Shown here: piece by piece, positions 40,879 to 50,796 of the stretch
Position numbering within the stretch: position 1 is the first letter of the stretch
How the letters are laid out: the number at the start of each line of letters is the position of its first letter
Assembly: GCA_024451685.1 (NCBI GenBank)
Contig: JAMXCW010000001.1
Location: forward strand, 1-64,000
DNA from: Candidatus Bathyanammoxibius amoris
Lineage (GTDB): Bacteria; Planctomycetota; Brocadiia; Brocadiales; Bathyanammoxibiaceae
DNA length: 64,000 bases
Reading direction: 5' to 3'
Program-made: the position numbers and the translations under genes
The notes under the pieces: model-generated
The model's input: the letters and a program-made list of their open reading frames with translations, nothing else
Databases searched by the model: none
Told to the model about the DNA's origin: nothing

Positions 40879-41862
40879 GTGAAAAACATAGAAGAATCCC
40901 TGAAGTCGTACGGCACGCGTATTGACGCTTACCTCAAAGGACTTATCCCCGTCAAAGATGATTATCTGAGCGACGCTATCTGGTATCACATGGAATCGGG
41001 CGGCAAGCGTATGCGCCCGGCGCTTTGCCTTATTATATGTGAGGGCCTGGGCGGCAATCCGGATGAGGCCATGCCGTTTGCCGCCGCCGTCGAGATACTG
41101 CATAACATGTTTCTCGTCCACGACGACATAGAAGACGGCGACACCATGCGGCGCGACAAACCCACCGTCTGGGTCAAATACGGCACGGCAAACGCCATAA
41201 ACGTCGGTGACTACCTGCTGGGCCGCGCCTACCGCGTCATACTGGAGTGTGACCTGCCACTGGAAAAAAAACTCAAGCTGCTGCACATCTTTACCATCAC
41301 GTATGAAAAGACCGTGGAGGGGCAGGCCCTGGACATAAACTGGAGGGGTTCCACGGATTTTACCATAGAGCACTACCTCCAGATAGTGGAGCTGAAGACG
41401 GCGTATTACCTGACCTGCGGCATGGTGGGCGGCGCCGTGGTGGCGGGAAAATCAGACGACGTGGTTGAGAAGATATGGGAGCTCGGCAGGAGTATAGGAC
41501 CCGCCTTCCAGATACGCGACGACCTCATAGACCTCACGCACGGCAAGGGCCGGGGCGGCGTAATCGGCTCGGATATAAAGGAAGGCAAGCCCAGCTTCCT
41601 CTACGCCTATACGATGAGCCAGGCGGGCGCGGGCGACAGGGAAAGGCTTATTGAGATAATGCTCAAGCCCAGGAATGATACGTCGTCACGCGTGGTTGAT
41701 GAGGTTATATCGCTTTACAACAAATACGACACAATAAATTACTCGCAGAAATTTGCCGACGAGCTTGTTGAGAAGTCCTTTAAGATCATTGAAGAGATAC
41801 CCGTAGAGGACAAGTCCGCCTTCCGCGACATCGCCCGGTTCATGACCGAAAGAACGGTGTGA
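40879..41862 (+). CDS. Polyprenyl (geranylgeranyl/farnesyl-type) diphosphate synthase
   Basis: 327 residues. The first Asp-rich motif is LVHDDIEDGDTMRRDKPT and the second FQIRDDLIDLTHG; GGKRMRPALCL binds isopentenyl diphosphate. The residues before the first motif (HNMF) set chain length, but the product size cannot be read with confidence. GAACGC and weak purines precede the start. Supplies quinone or carotenoid-type precursors. Confidence 0.9.
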   Translation: MKNIEESLKSYGTRIDAYLKGLIPVKDDYLSDAIWYHMESGGKRMRPALCLIICEGLGGNPDEAMPFAAAVEILHNMFLVHDDIEDGDTMRRDKPTVWVKYGTANAINVGDYLLGRAYRVILECDLPLEKKLKLLHIFTITYEKTVEGQALDINWRGSTDFTIEHYLQIVELKTAYYLTCGMVGGAVVAGKSDDVVEKIWELGRSIGPAFQIRDDLIDLTHGKGRGGVIGSDIKEGKPSFLYAYTMSQAGAGDRERLIEIMLKPRNDTSSRVVDEVISLYNKYDTINYSQKFADELVEKSFKIIEEIPVEDKSAFRDIARFMTERTV

Positions 41863-41902
41863 TAATGTTAAGGTTTGAGAACATAATACCCTGGATATAA
41901 AC

Positions 41903-43630
41903 CTACATCTCCTCAGGGGTCTGGAGGCCAAGGAGAGTAAGGCCGTTTCTGATGGCCTGTCTTACCGAATCCGAGAGCAGTATCCTCGCCTTTGTCAACG
42001 TTTCATCCGGGCCGAGAATCCGGTGGTGGTTGTAGTAGCGGTTGAATGTACCGCAGAGTTCCAGTAAATAGTTGCACACTATCATAGGTTCGCAGGAACG
42101 CACGGCGCCTTCCGTGGCCTGGGTAAATTGTTCCAGCTTCCTGACCAGCAGGTACTCATCCTCCTCCTTGAGCAGTCCGTAGTCCACATCCGTACCCACC
42201 GGTTTCCCGTATTTCCTTATCACGCTGCAGAGACGCGCGTGTGTGTACTGTACGTAGGGGCCGGTCTCCCCGTCGAAGTTCAGGACCACGTCCCAGTCGA
42301 AGACAACGTCCTTCGCCCGCCTCGTTGACAGGTCGGTGAAGACGACCGCGCCGATTCCCACCTGACGGGCTATCCGTTCCTTGTTTTCAAGCCCCGGATT
42401 CTTTTCGTCTATTATCTCACTTGCTCGTGTCACCGCCTCGTTGAGGACCTCCTCAAGCAGGATTATCTCGCCCTTCCGGGTGGACATCCTGCCGTGTTTG
42501 AATTTTATGAGGCCGAAGTCCACGTGGGCGCAGTCCTTTACCCAGTCGTCACCCAGGAGTTCAAGCACCTTGAATACCTGTCTGAAATGCAGTTTCTGTT
42601 CGGAACCCACCACGTATAACATCTTGCTGAAGCCGTACTCCTTGTGACGGTATTCCGCGGCACAGATGTCGCGCGTGGCGTAGAGGCTTGCCTCGTCACG
42701 CTTCTTAAGCAGGCAGGGTGGCATGTCGTACTCATCCAGGTCAACTATAAGCGCCTCGTCGCTTATCGTCGTGAGTCCTGCGGACTTGAGCCTCTCTACG
42801 GTATCATCAAGCATCTCGTTGTAAAAACTCTCGCCGGTGTAGTGGTCAAACTTTATCCCCAGTGCGTCGTAGACCTTATTAAATTCCTTCAGGCTCATTT
42901 CTCTGAAGTGTTCCCAGAGTTTCCTTGTGTCGGGGTTGCCGCCCTCGAGGTCCTTGAAGGCCGCCCTGGCCTCTTCTTCGAGTGAGGGGTTTTCCCTGGC
43001 CTCTTCGTGGAATTTTACGTACAGGCCGTTCAACGCGCCTATGGGGTTGTCTTGCAGGGCCTCTTCACTGCCCCAGTGCCTGAAGGCCGTTATGAGCTGG
43101 CCGAACTGTGTGCCCCAGTCCCCGAGGTGGTTTATCCCGATAACCCGGTAACCGAGCGCCTTATGGAGCTTGTAGAGGGCGTTTCCGATAACGGCGGAGC
43201 GGAGGTGGTGGACGCCCAGGTGTTTTGCGATGTTCGGGGATGAGAAGTCAATGACCACCGTCTTACCGTGGCCGATACCGGGCTGGCCGTAAGAGTTTTT
43301 TTCGGCAAAGACCTCTTCCAGCACCCATTGCGCAAGCCTGTTTCTCTCGACAAAGAAGTTCAGGTAAGGCCCGTGCGCCTCCACCCGGATTATTTCTCCC
43401 CCCGCGAGCGGAGAACCCGCGAGTTCCTTTGCTATCAGTGCCGGGGCCTTCTGGAGTTTATCCTTGAAGGTAAAACAGGGCAGTGCGTAATCACCCATCT
43501 CAGGTCTTGGCGGGATGGTGATGAGCGATTTTACGGCGCCTTCCTCAAGGCCCGCATGTTCCCTGAGCCGGCGGGTTATCTCGCTTATGAACGGGTTTTC
43601 GTGGGAATGGGTATGGGGGTTTTCTACCAC
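41903..43630 (-). CDS. argS: Arginyl-tRNA synthetase
   Basis: 575 residues, class I. The HIGH-type motif is SPNIAKHLGVHHLRSAVIGN, the KMSKS region is in KFKHGRMSTRKGEIILLEEV, and the anticodon-binding C-terminus has QYTHARLCSVIRK and LCGTFNRYYNHHRIL. The start is GTG at 43630; the N-terminus is His-rich (HTHSHENP). Lies 15 bases after the trpS stop on the same strand. Confidence 0.95.
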   Translation of the reverse strand: MVENPHTHSHENPFISEITRRLREHAGLEEGAVKSLITIPPRPEMGDYALPCFTFKDKLQKAPALIAKELAGSPLAGGEIIRVEAHGPYLNFFVERNRLAQWVLEEVFAEKNSYGQPGIGHGKTVVIDFSSPNIAKHLGVHHLRSAVIGNALYKLHKALGYRVIGINHLGDWGTQFGQLITAFRHWGSEEALQDNPIGALNGLYVKFHEEARENPSLEEEARAAFKDLEGGNPDTRKLWEHFREMSLKEFNKVYDALGIKFDHYTGESFYNEMLDDTVERLKSAGLTTISDEALIVDLDEYDMPPCLLKKRDEASLYATRDICAAEYRHKEYGFSKMLYVVGSEQKLHFRQVFKVLELLGDDWVKDCAHVDFGLIKFKHGRMSTRKGEIILLEEVLNEAVTRASEIIDEKNPGLENKERIARQVGIGAVVFTDLSTRRAKDVVFDWDVVLNFDGETGPYVQYTHARLCSVIRKYGKPVGTDVDYGLLKEEDEYLLVRKLEQFTQATEGAVRSCEPMIVCNYLLELCGTFNRYYNHHRILGPDETLTKARILLSDSVRQAIRNGLTLLGLQTPEEM

Positions 43631-43645
43631 TTTAAATCCATAGTC

Positions 43646-44653
43646 TCACGTCTTGGACTGTTTTGGGTAAACGCTGAGGTTTAGTCCCATGCTCGAACGT
43701 ACCTCCTTCATAGTTGTGTGGGCGAGCTCTCTACACCTCTCCGCGCCACGTTTCAGGACGTTCAGCACGTAGCCGGGGTCGTTGTCCAGTTCCTTTGCCT
43801 TTTGTCTCATCGGCGCAAGTTCCCGGATTATGTTGTCGGACAGGACTTTTTTGCATTCCAGGCACCCGATTCCGGCCGTCCTGCAGCCGTCCGCGGCCCA
43901 GTCAATCTCTTCGTCCGAGGAGAAATATTTGTGAAGGTGGTAGATGTTGCAGATCTCTGGAGTGCCGGGATCGGAACGCTTTATCCTTGCCGGGTCGGTT
44001 ACCGCCACCGAGAGTTTTTTCCATATGGCCTCAGGTGATTCAGTGATGCCGATATAATTGTTCATGCTCTTACTCATCTTGTTCGCGGCGTCGAGGCCCA
44101 TAATCCTTGGTGCGTCTGAAAGGAGTTCCTTGGGTTCAGGGAATATATTGCCGTAGCGTCTGTTAAATTTCCGGACTATTTCCCTTGAGAGTTCAAGGTG
44201 CTGGAGCTGGTCTTCTCCCACGGGCACGACCTCCGCCTTGTAGAGGAGTATGTCGGCCGCCTGGAGTATAGGGTAAACGAACAGTCCCGCGTTTACGTTT
44301 TCCCTTTGTTGCTGCGCCTTGTCCTTGAACTGGGTCATGCGCTCGAGATGGCCTATGGGTGTGACGGTGTTAAGTATCCATGCCAGCTCGACATGTTCGG
44401 GCACGTGGGACTGGACAAACATGGTGCAGCGTTCAGGGTCAAGTCCTGCGGCTATGTCCGCAGTCGCCACCTGGAGTATCTTCTTCGACATGTCATCGGG
44501 GTTGTGCTCCACGGTTATAGCGTGGTAGTCGACGATGGAGAAGATACAGTCGTATTTGTCGAGCAGTTTGACCCAGTTCTTTATTGCCCCCAGGTAGTTA
44601 CCTATATGTACTTCACCCGTGGGTTGGATACCGCTGAAGAGTCTCTTTTTCAT
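43646..44653 (-). CDS. trpS: Tryptophanyl-tRNA synthetase
   Basis: About 335 residues from ATG 44653 (MKKRLFSGIQPTGEVHIGNY), class I with the HIGH motif GEVHIGNYLGA and KMSKS motif NKMSKSMNNYIG. QSHVPEHVELAWILN and DQLQHLELSREI are typical. The longer frame from 44707 begins at TTG with no ribosome site. Probably cotranscribed with argS. Confidence 0.94.
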   Translation of the reverse strand: MKKRLFSGIQPTGEVHIGNYLGAIKNWVKLLDKYDCIFSIVDYHAITVEHNPDDMSKKILQVATADIAAGLDPERCTMFVQSHVPEHVELAWILNTVTPIGHLERMTQFKDKAQQQRENVNAGLFVYPILQAADILLYKAEVVPVGEDQLQHLELSREIVRKFNRRYGNIFPEPKELLSDAPRIMGLDAANKMSKSMNNYIGITESPEAIWKKLSVAVTDPARIKRSDPGTPEICNIYHLHKYFSSDEEIDWAADGCRTAGIGCLECKKVLSDNIIRELAPMRQKAKELDNDPGYVLNVLKRGAERCRELAHTTMKEVRSSMGLNLSVYPKQSKT

Positions 44654-44732
44654 AGGGGAGTTTTTGCCTTTTTCATCAAATTTTATCAGAACAATGGGCC
44701 CTTTCAAGTACTTTTAGGCCCCTGGTTTTGTG

Positions 44733-44760
44733 TTGACAAGGTTTTTAGGTGCAATATAAT
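44733..44760 (+). promoter_or_regulatory. Consensus sigma-70 promoter of hsp20
   Basis: TTGACA at 44733-44738, 16-base spacer, TATAAT at 44755-44760. Both hexamers are perfect. The start would be near 44767, about 45 bases before the ATG. No CIRCE inverted repeat was seen. Confidence 0.88.
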
Positions 44761-44811
44761 TTATTATATAAGAGAGATTTGAGTGTCTTTTCTATATGAG
44801 AGGGGGCCGTT

Positions 44812-45246
44812 ATGGCGGATATTATGAGATGGCCGGAAGTGCCTGGTTTTGGTTCCCTGCAGAGGGAGATGGACCGGCTGTTTGAAGACTTCTTCCGCAG
44901 GAGTGGGCTGCCGGCACGGTGGGGCCCGGCGGTAGACGTTTTGGAAACGTCCGACAGCGTCATAGTTAAGGTCGAGTTGCCTGGTGTAGACCCGAAGAGC
45001 GTGGACATAGCTGTTTCAGGTGAAAACCTGACAATAAAGGGTGAGAAGAAGGAAGAAAAGGAAGAGAAGGGCAAGAACTTCTATAGAGTTGAGAGATCGT
45101 ACGGGAATTTCTGCCGCACCATACCCCTGCCGGCCGCTGTAGAGGCGGACAAGGCAAAAGCGGATTATAAGGAAGGCGTACTTCAGGTAACGCTTCCAAA
45201 GTCTGACAAGGCCAAAGCGAAAAGAATCCCAATAAAGACCGATTAA
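44812..45246 (+). CDS. Hsp20 small heat-shock protein
   Basis: 144 residues with a divergent N-terminal arm (PEVPGFGSLQREMDRLFEDF), the alpha-crystallin domain (AVDVLETSDSVIVKVELPGV through RSYGNFCRTIPLPAAVEADK) and the family signature YKEGVLQVTLPK. It binds unfolding proteins as an oligomer. The gene is alone between a perfect promoter and a clear terminator, so it is probably expressed as a single-gene transcript. Confidence 0.95.
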   Translation: MADIMRWPEVPGFGSLQREMDRLFEDFFRRSGLPARWGPAVDVLETSDSVIVKVELPGVDPKSVDIAVSGENLTIKGEKKEEKEEKGKNFYRVERSYGNFCRTIPLPAAVEADKAKADYKEGVLQVTLPKSDKAKAKRIPIKTD

Positions 45247-45274
45247 AAAAGGGATATAAAGAGACAGGAGTTTA

Positions 45275-45305
45275 AAAGAGAGGGTTTAAGACGCTCTCTT
45301 TTTTT
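45275..45305 (+). terminator. Intrinsic terminator of hsp20
   Basis: AAAGAGAG (45275-45282) and CTCTCTTT (45294-45301) form an 8 bp stem, with a T run continuing to 45305. Confidence 0.85.
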
Positions 45306-45333
45306 AATTGCGCCGGACGCAATCAAAAGTTTT

Positions 45334-46230
45334 TCAATAACTTTCGTGCTGAAGTTCCAATATTCTCGGTGTGATGGATTCTATCTTCTCGATGTTCTCC
45401 TCACAATCATACAGATGCTCTGCCAACGCCTTCGCTTGCTTAAAGTTTTCAAGCGCACCGGAGAAGTCTCTTTCATAGTAATCATTCATACCGGAATAGA
45501 AGAGATGCAAGAACTGTATGTTGTCGTCTGAGCGTATAGCCAGCGCCTTGCCCGACATCTCCTTTGCCTTCTTGTTGTATCCGCTCTTGTGATAGCTCTT
45601 TGCGGCCACAAGGAATGCTTCCCGCCTGCCGTCCTTATACATGGAGGACAGGATTTCGTCCCGACTCTTCTTGCCGAACGCCTCCTCTACCAGTTCCTCC
45701 TCCTCCAGCAGGAACCGGACCAGAAGGCCGTTTTCACGATAGCCTGTAATCAAATCCTTCAGCTGTTCCAATGTGTTGATTATCAGGGTGTTGGTCTCTT
45801 TCAACTCCTCGGCCAGCCTCTTTTTTGCCCTCATAAGGATATGGTTTTCTTCTCTAAGGAATTTCTTCTCGAGAGACGTCTTAGAGGCCTTTTGCTTCAG
45901 CTTGTAGAGCTTGGGCATGTATACCTCCAGCTGATAACAGTTTTCTCTTATGATCATGGCCTCGTGAAAGATTGAACCTATGGCCAGGTCAAATAACATT
46001 TCCTGTTCCGTGGAATGGTCGTTGTTGCGGAATAACGTCTGGCAGTTCTTCTTCACGTTAAAGAGCATTGAATGCCCTTTGTCGTCTACCAGTTCCTGTA
46101 CGGCATCAAATCTCAGGTTGCCCATGTGGTAGTCTGAAAAGAGCTTGCGATAGAAAATGGCCGAGCGGAGGAACTGCTTGACTATTTCCACAACCTTACG
46201 GTCTCTGTCTTTTTCGGTTATCTCTGTCAT
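45334..46230 (-). CDS. Unrecognised helical protein with TPR-like C-terminus
   Basis: 298 residues, soluble, almost wholly helical and highly charged. The middle (about 115-160) looks like a coiled coil (KLKQKASKTSLEKKFLREEN). The C-terminal 90 residues contain two TPR-like units (AFLVAAKSYHKSGYNKKAKEM and FYSGMNDYYERDFSGALENF). No catalytic motif is seen. The N-terminal part shows no family I know. Convergent with hsp20; the LolC/E-type permease gene is the next gene upstream, 134 bases away. Confidence 0.7.
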   Translation of the reverse strand: MTEITEKDRDRKVVEIVKQFLRSAIFYRKLFSDYHMGNLRFDAVQELVDDKGHSMLFNVKKNCQTLFRNNDHSTEQEMLFDLAIGSIFHEAMIIRENCYQLEVYMPKLYKLKQKASKTSLEKKFLREENHILMRAKKRLAEELKETNTLIINTLEQLKDLITGYRENGLLVRFLLEEEELVEEAFGKKSRDEILSSMYKDGRREAFLVAAKSYHKSGYNKKAKEMSGKALAIRSDDNIQFLHLFYSGMNDYYERDFSGALENFKQAKALAEHLYDCEENIEKIESITPRILELQHESY

Positions 46231-46364
46231 GTCTTGTTGGTGATAACTTGTATATGGATTCAGTTTCTGGCCTTGCGGATGTCACAATTACACATTACAT
46301 CTTTGGTGTGCGGTCTGTCAACACCTGAGGAGCCGGGCGGGGAATAGCGGCAGGGAGTTCGCGG

Positions 46365-47621
46365 CTACTCGTAACGCAAGACTTCCACGGGGTTGAGCCT
46401 GGCGGCCTTCATCGCGGGGTAGACACTGGCAAGGACACTGAGGACTATGGCCACGCCGGTAATAATTAATATGTCCCAGAGGTTCAGTAACACCGGAATC
46501 TCGTTAAAATAATAGACCTCCGGAGGGAATGGCCTCCATCCCGTAATGCCGTAAAGTTGCTGCTCCATCCAGTTGACCCTCAGTGCTATCCCGGCACCGA
46601 GTGCCACACCTATGGCCGAGCCGATAACTCCTACGATAAACCCGTTGAACAGGAAAACGCTCATTATGCCGGTCTGCGTGGCGCCGATAGACTTAAGTAT
46701 CCCGATGTCCTTTGCTACGACGAAGACTATCATCCTGAGGATTGCCATGATGCAAAAACCGGCTATCAGGAGTAAAAATAAGAGGATTATGGCCATCACC
46801 CGCCTCTCCAGTTGTACCGCCCTCAGGAAGGTCTTTCTCGCATCCTCCCATGTCTGCACGAAATACTGCGAACCCAGCATCTTCTGCAGTTCGTCCCTTA
46901 TTTCCGAGGAACGGCGGTAGTCGTCCAGTCCGACGCTTATACCCGTCACAGAGTCAAGGCTTCCGGTCAATTCCTGCGCAGCCTTCAGCGGGATGTACAC
47001 GTAGGTTTTGTCGTAGTCGTACATGCCGGACTGGAACCTGCCTTCCACGATAAAGGGCTTTACGCTTATCTTGTCCCAGCCCTTAACGGTGACGAGCACT
47101 ATCTTCTCCCCGTTGGGCACGAAGCTGTCCGGGTCTTTGACAGGGTCACCCGGCGCGAGCCGCAGGCGTTCCACACCCACGAACGCGCTGTAGATATTGT
47201 TCTCCCCGTGGCGCAGGTTGAGATACTCCGGTTTGCCGCCGAACTCCTTCAGGTAAGTGCCGAATTTTCCGACCTCCGCCTCCAGCTTGGGGTCTATTCC
47301 CCTGAAATACGCAAACTCCTTGGAGCCCCGTATCCTCATAAGCGCGGGACCCTCCACAAACGGTGCGCAGGCCTTTACGTGTTTTACCTTTTTTACCCTC
47401 TCCATAACATCCTGGTAGTCGGTAAAGCCGTAAATTCCGCCCCTCAGGATTATTACATTCGTCAGGGTCCCCCGGATACGCATCCGCAGCTCCTTGTCAA
47501 AGCCGCTCATCACGGACAGGACCACTATGTACGTCATAACGCTAATTGCCACCGCCGCGATGGCGATATAGCAACTCTTTCTTCTCTTGAGGTAGCGCAG
47601 GCTTATAAAGACCGGGTACAT
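46365..47621 (-). CDS. LolC/LolE-type ABC permease (FtsX family)
   Basis: 418 residues. The N-terminal helix (SCYIAIAAVAISVMTYIVVLSVMSGFDKELRMRIRGT) is followed by a large periplasmic MacB-like domain (about 50-260) and three helices at the C-terminus, ending AARLNPVEVLRYE. This is the topology of lipoprotein-releasing LolC/E permeases. The ATPase partner (lolD) is not in the window. AGGAG precedes the start. Confidence 0.87.
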   Translation of the reverse strand: MYPVFISLRYLKRRKSCYIAIAAVAISVMTYIVVLSVMSGFDKELRMRIRGTLTNVIILRGGIYGFTDYQDVMERVKKVKHVKACAPFVEGPALMRIRGSKEFAYFRGIDPKLEAEVGKFGTYLKEFGGKPEYLNLRHGENNIYSAFVGVERLRLAPGDPVKDPDSFVPNGEKIVLVTVKGWDKISVKPFIVEGRFQSGMYDYDKTYVYIPLKAAQELTGSLDSVTGISVGLDDYRRSSEIRDELQKMLGSQYFVQTWEDARKTFLRAVQLERRVMAIILLFLLLIAGFCIMAILRMIVFVVAKDIGILKSIGATQTGIMSVFLFNGFIVGVIGSAIGVALGAGIALRVNWMEQQLYGITGWRPFPPEVYYFNEIPVLLNLWDILIITGVAIVLSVLASVYPAMKAARLNPVEVLRYE

Positions 47622-47729
47622 GTTTCTCCTAAGTAATTGACGGAAAGGGCTTAAGATGTAATCGGGCTATTTTAGCAGGGGTTCCTCCGATAGAGCAAAC
47701 AAAATATGCTAATGCATGCGTAAGAATCC

Positions 47730-47757
47730 TTGACAAAGCCGTTAATGTCGAAATAAT
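47730..47757 (+). promoter_or_regulatory. Candidate promoter of aroC
   Basis: TTGACA at 47730-47735; the -10 is AATAAT (47752-47757, 16-base spacer) or TAATAC two bases later. The ATG is at 47781. Confidence 0.55.
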
Positions 47758-47780
47758 ACGGTTCTAAGGAGATTACTATT

Positions 47781-48932
47781 ATGCTTAGATACATAACAGC
47801 AGGGGAGTCTCACGGCAAGTGCATGCTGGCCGTGGTGGAGGGATTTCCGGCGGGGGTGTGCATTGACCTTGAGGCGATAAATAACGAACTCAGGCGCCGC
47901 CAGGGAGGCGTTGGCAGGGGCCCTAGAATGGGCATCGAAAAGGATGAGGTGGAAATCCTCTCCGGCATCAGAAAAGGCGTTACCCTGGGGAGCCCGATAT
48001 GTATGAGAATAGAGAATAAGGACTCCAGTATTGACCAGCTGCCGGAGCTTACCAGCGCAAGGCCGGGCCACGCCGACCTGGCGGGGGCCATGAAATACGG
48101 GTTCCACGACATGCGAAACGTGCTTGAGCGGTCGAGCGCCAGAGAGACGGCGGCACGGGTGGCGGCAGGGGCCCTGGCCGGGACCCTGCTCAACGAGTTT
48201 GGAATCAAGGCCATTGGTTACGTCAGGGGGATTGGCGGCGTCATGGACGATACCCCGGCGCAGGATTTAGACCCGGAAGATATCCGGAGGCTCAGGGACT
48301 CAAGCGGTACCTACTGCCTTGACAAAGGGGCGGAGGAACGGATGACGAAGAGGATTAAAGAGGCAGCGGATGCCGGTGACTCAGTGGGCGGGTTGATAGA
48401 GGTGACGGTGTACGGTGTCCCGCCGGGACTGGGCAGCAGTGCGCAGTGGGACCAGAGGCTTGACGGCAGGCTCGCCTCTGCGGTTATGTCGGTCCAGGCC
48501 ATGAAGGGTGTCGAGATAGGGCTTGGCTTTCAGGTAGCTGAGAGACCGGGTTCGGAGGTGCATGACTGCATATACTACGACGAAAAGTCCCGTGGTGAGA
48601 GCCTGACCGGGGGCTTTTACCGGAAGACTAACCGGGCCGGCGGGCTTGAAGGCGGAGTGACAAACGGAGAGCCCGTGGTCGTCAGGGCGGCGATGAAGCC
48701 AATACCTACCCTGCGCAAGTCGCTGGAGTCGGTGGACCTGAGTACAAAAAAGACCTCTCCGGCGGCCGCCGAGCGTTCCGACGTGTGTGCGGCGCCTGCG
48801 GCGTCGGTAGTGGTGGAAGCTGTCGTAAGTTTTGAGATTGCAAAGGCTTTTATGGAGAAATTCGGTGGCGATTCGATTCAGGAAACCGGGAGGAACCTGA
48901 AGGGCTACCTGAAACAGGTGCGCGGTCTCTGA
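47781..48932 (+). CDS. aroC: Chorismate synthase
   Basis: Last common step of aromatic synthesis, converting EPSP to chorismate with reduced [24 protein letters not shown], the [18 protein letters not shown] segment, [13 protein letters not shown] and the C-terminal [16 protein letters not shown] are diagnostic. 383 residues, of normal length. AAGGAG is 8 bases before the start. Confidence 0.97.
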   Translation: MLRYITAGESHGKCMLAVVEGFPAGVCIDLEAINNELRRRQGGVGRGPRMGIEKDEVEILSGIRKGVTLGSPICMRIENKDSSIDQLPELTSARPGHADLAGAMKYGFHDMRNVLERSSARETAARVAAGALAGTLLNEFGIKAIGYVRGIGGVMDDTPAQDLDPEDIRRLRDSSGTYCLDKGAEERMTKRIKEAADAGDSVGGLIEVTVYGVPPGLGSSAQWDQRLDGRLASAVMSVQAMKGVEIGLGFQVAERPGSEVHDCIYYDEKSRGESLTGGFYRKTNRAGGLEGGVTNGEPVVVRAAMKPIPTLRKSLESVDLSTKKTSPAAAERSDVCAAPAASVVVEAVVSFEIAKAFMEKFGGDSIQETGRNLKGYLKQVRGL

Positions 48933-49069
48933 CAAACCGTTTTCCCTTGAATAAATTTTTCCCCTAAGGTATAGTAAAACTTTGTATTCAGAGGTCCATG
49001 CGGTCTTCATGTGCCCCCAAAATGACGGTTGTGCAGGGTTTGTCGATGGTCCTAATTAAAACCTGATAA

Positions 49070-49639
49070 ATGGAAAAACTCAGGACCTTTGTTGCTGTAG
49101 AGATAGACGAGGCGATAAGGAAAAGATTCGGGGTCTTACAGGAGAGGCTGAAGGAAGCCGGGGGCGACGTTAAGTGGGTGGAAGCCGGGAACATTCACAT
49201 CACACTAAAATTCCTCGGCTCTATAGAATACACTGACCTTTCCCTGGTACAGGAAGTAATGCAGGAGGCGGTCGCCGGTCTGGAGCCCTTTTGTGTCAGG
49301 TTCAGGGGTGTTGGGGCCTTTCCCAGACCCGACAGGCCTCGGGTGCTAATCGTTGAGATTCAGGACACCTCCGGCAGCCTCGCCAAGATAAACTCCAGGC
49401 TCGAACAGGGGTTTCTTGAGAAGTTGGGTATAAGAAAAGAAGGGCGCAGGTATTCACCTCACCTTACCCTGGGCCGCGTAAAATCTACAAAGGGCATGGA
49501 CACTCTGGTTCGACTTGTTGCGCGGCATTGTACAGATGACTTTGGCCAGGAGTGGATAAAAAGTGTTGTGCTCATGCACAGCCAGTTATCCCCCAAGGGT
49601 CCGGCCTATACAAGGCTTGAGAGTTTTCGTTTAGAATAA
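49070..49639 (+). CDS. thpR: RNA 2',3'-cyclic phosphodiesterase
   Basis: 189 residues of the 2H phosphoesterase fold. The two HxTx motifs are IHITLKFLG and HLTLGRV. FVAVEIDEAIRKR and the C-terminal LSPKGPAYTRLESFRL are typical of ThpR/LigT. It opens 2',3'-cyclic phosphates at RNA ends in vitro. The start lacks a good ribosome site. recA follows 27 bases downstream. Confidence 0.93.
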   Translation: MEKLRTFVAVEIDEAIRKRFGVLQERLKEAGGDVKWVEAGNIHITLKFLGSIEYTDLSLVQEVMQEAVAGLEPFCVRFRGVGAFPRPDRPRVLIVEIQDTSGSLAKINSRLEQGFLEKLGIRKEGRRYSPHLTLGRVKSTKGMDTLVRLVARHCTDDFGQEWIKSVVLMHSQLSPKGPAYTRLESFRLE

Positions 49640-49666
49640 CCCTTGTTAGAAATAGGGAGTAAAGGA

Positions 49667-50737
49667 ATGGCAAAACAGGTAGTTGCGGATAAGGACAGGG
49701 ACAAGAACAAGGATAAAAAGGGTGAGGCCCTTGAGAGGGCCCTCTCTCAGCTGGAGAAACAGTATTACAAGGGTATCGTAATGCGGATGGGCTCTCATGA
49801 AAGGCTCAGCGTGCCGGCGATCTCTACGGGTTCATTGTCTCTTGACCTGGCCCTGGGCATAAACGGTGTACCCAGGGGCAGGGTGATAGAGATATTTGGT
49901 CCCGAGGCCTCCGGGAAGACGACGCTTGCCCTCCAAATAGTGGCCAACGCACAGAAGCAGGGTGGTGTGGCCGCCTTTATTGACGCCGAACACGCCATTG
50001 ACCCGGAATATGCAAAAAAACTGGGTGTAGACCTGGATGAACTCCTGATAAACCAGCCCGACACGGGAGAGCAGGCCCTGGACATAGTGGAGACGCTTGT
50101 CAGGTCCAGCGCGGTGGACATTATAGTGGTGGACTCCGTTGCGGCCCTGACTCCAAAGGCGGAGATAGAGGGCAATATGGGTGATATGCAGATTGGACTT
50201 CAGGCAAGACTGATGTCCCAGGCCATGCGCAAGCTATCGGGCGTAATCTCCAAATCAAATACCTGCCTTGTATTTATCAACCAGATAAGGGAAAAGATTG
50301 GCGTTATGTTCGGCAACCCGGAGACGACGCCGGGCGGCAGGGCGCTTAAGTTCTACGCCTCTGTCCGTATAGAGGTGCGGAGGATTGGAATAATCAAAGA
50401 CGGTGACCGTGCAATAGGCAACAGGGTCAGGGCGATGGTGGTAAAAAACAAGGTCGCACCCCCTTTCCGTAAGACGGAGTTTGACCTCATGTATAAGGGC
50501 GGCATCTCCTTTTCAGGTGACGTGGTTGATTTGGCGCTTGCGCATAACATAGTTGATAAGAGTGGCGCGTGGTTCTCATACGGAAAGATACGCCTGGGGC
50601 AGGGCAGGGAAAACACCAAGACTTTTCTTGAAGAAAACCCCAAGCTTATGGAAGAAATAAAGCAGGTGGTATTGCAGAAGCTTGCATCGGCGGAACAGGC
50701 AACGGCGGGTAAGAGGAAGGATGCCCAAAAGGACTGA
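49667..50737 (+). CDS. recA: Recombinase A
   Basis: 356 residues from ATG 49667. Walker A is [12 protein letters not shown], loop L1 begins [18 protein letters not shown], and L2 includes [19 protein letters not shown]. An unusually long basic, charged N-terminus ([19 protein letters not shown]) precedes the core. AAAGGA precedes the start; the frame from 49643 adds eight residues with no ribosome site. No SOS box (LexA site) was recognised upstream. Confidence 0.97.
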   Translation: MAKQVVADKDRDKNKDKKGEALERALSQLEKQYYKGIVMRMGSHERLSVPAISTGSLSLDLALGINGVPRGRVIEIFGPEASGKTTLALQIVANAQKQGGVAAFIDAEHAIDPEYAKKLGVDLDELLINQPDTGEQALDIVETLVRSSAVDIIVVDSVAALTPKAEIEGNMGDMQIGLQARLMSQAMRKLSGVISKSNTCLVFINQIREKIGVMFGNPETTPGGRALKFYASVRIEVRRIGIIKDGDRAIGNRVRAMVVKNKVAPPFRKTEFDLMYKGGISFSGDVVDLALAHNIVDKSGAWFSYGKIRLGQGRENTKTFLEENPKLMEEIKQVVLQKLASAEQATAGKRKDAQKD

Positions 50738-50796
50738 TTTCTCCCTGAAAACAATCTCTTGCCTCAAGTACATAAACTCTCAAAAAGCCCTATGAC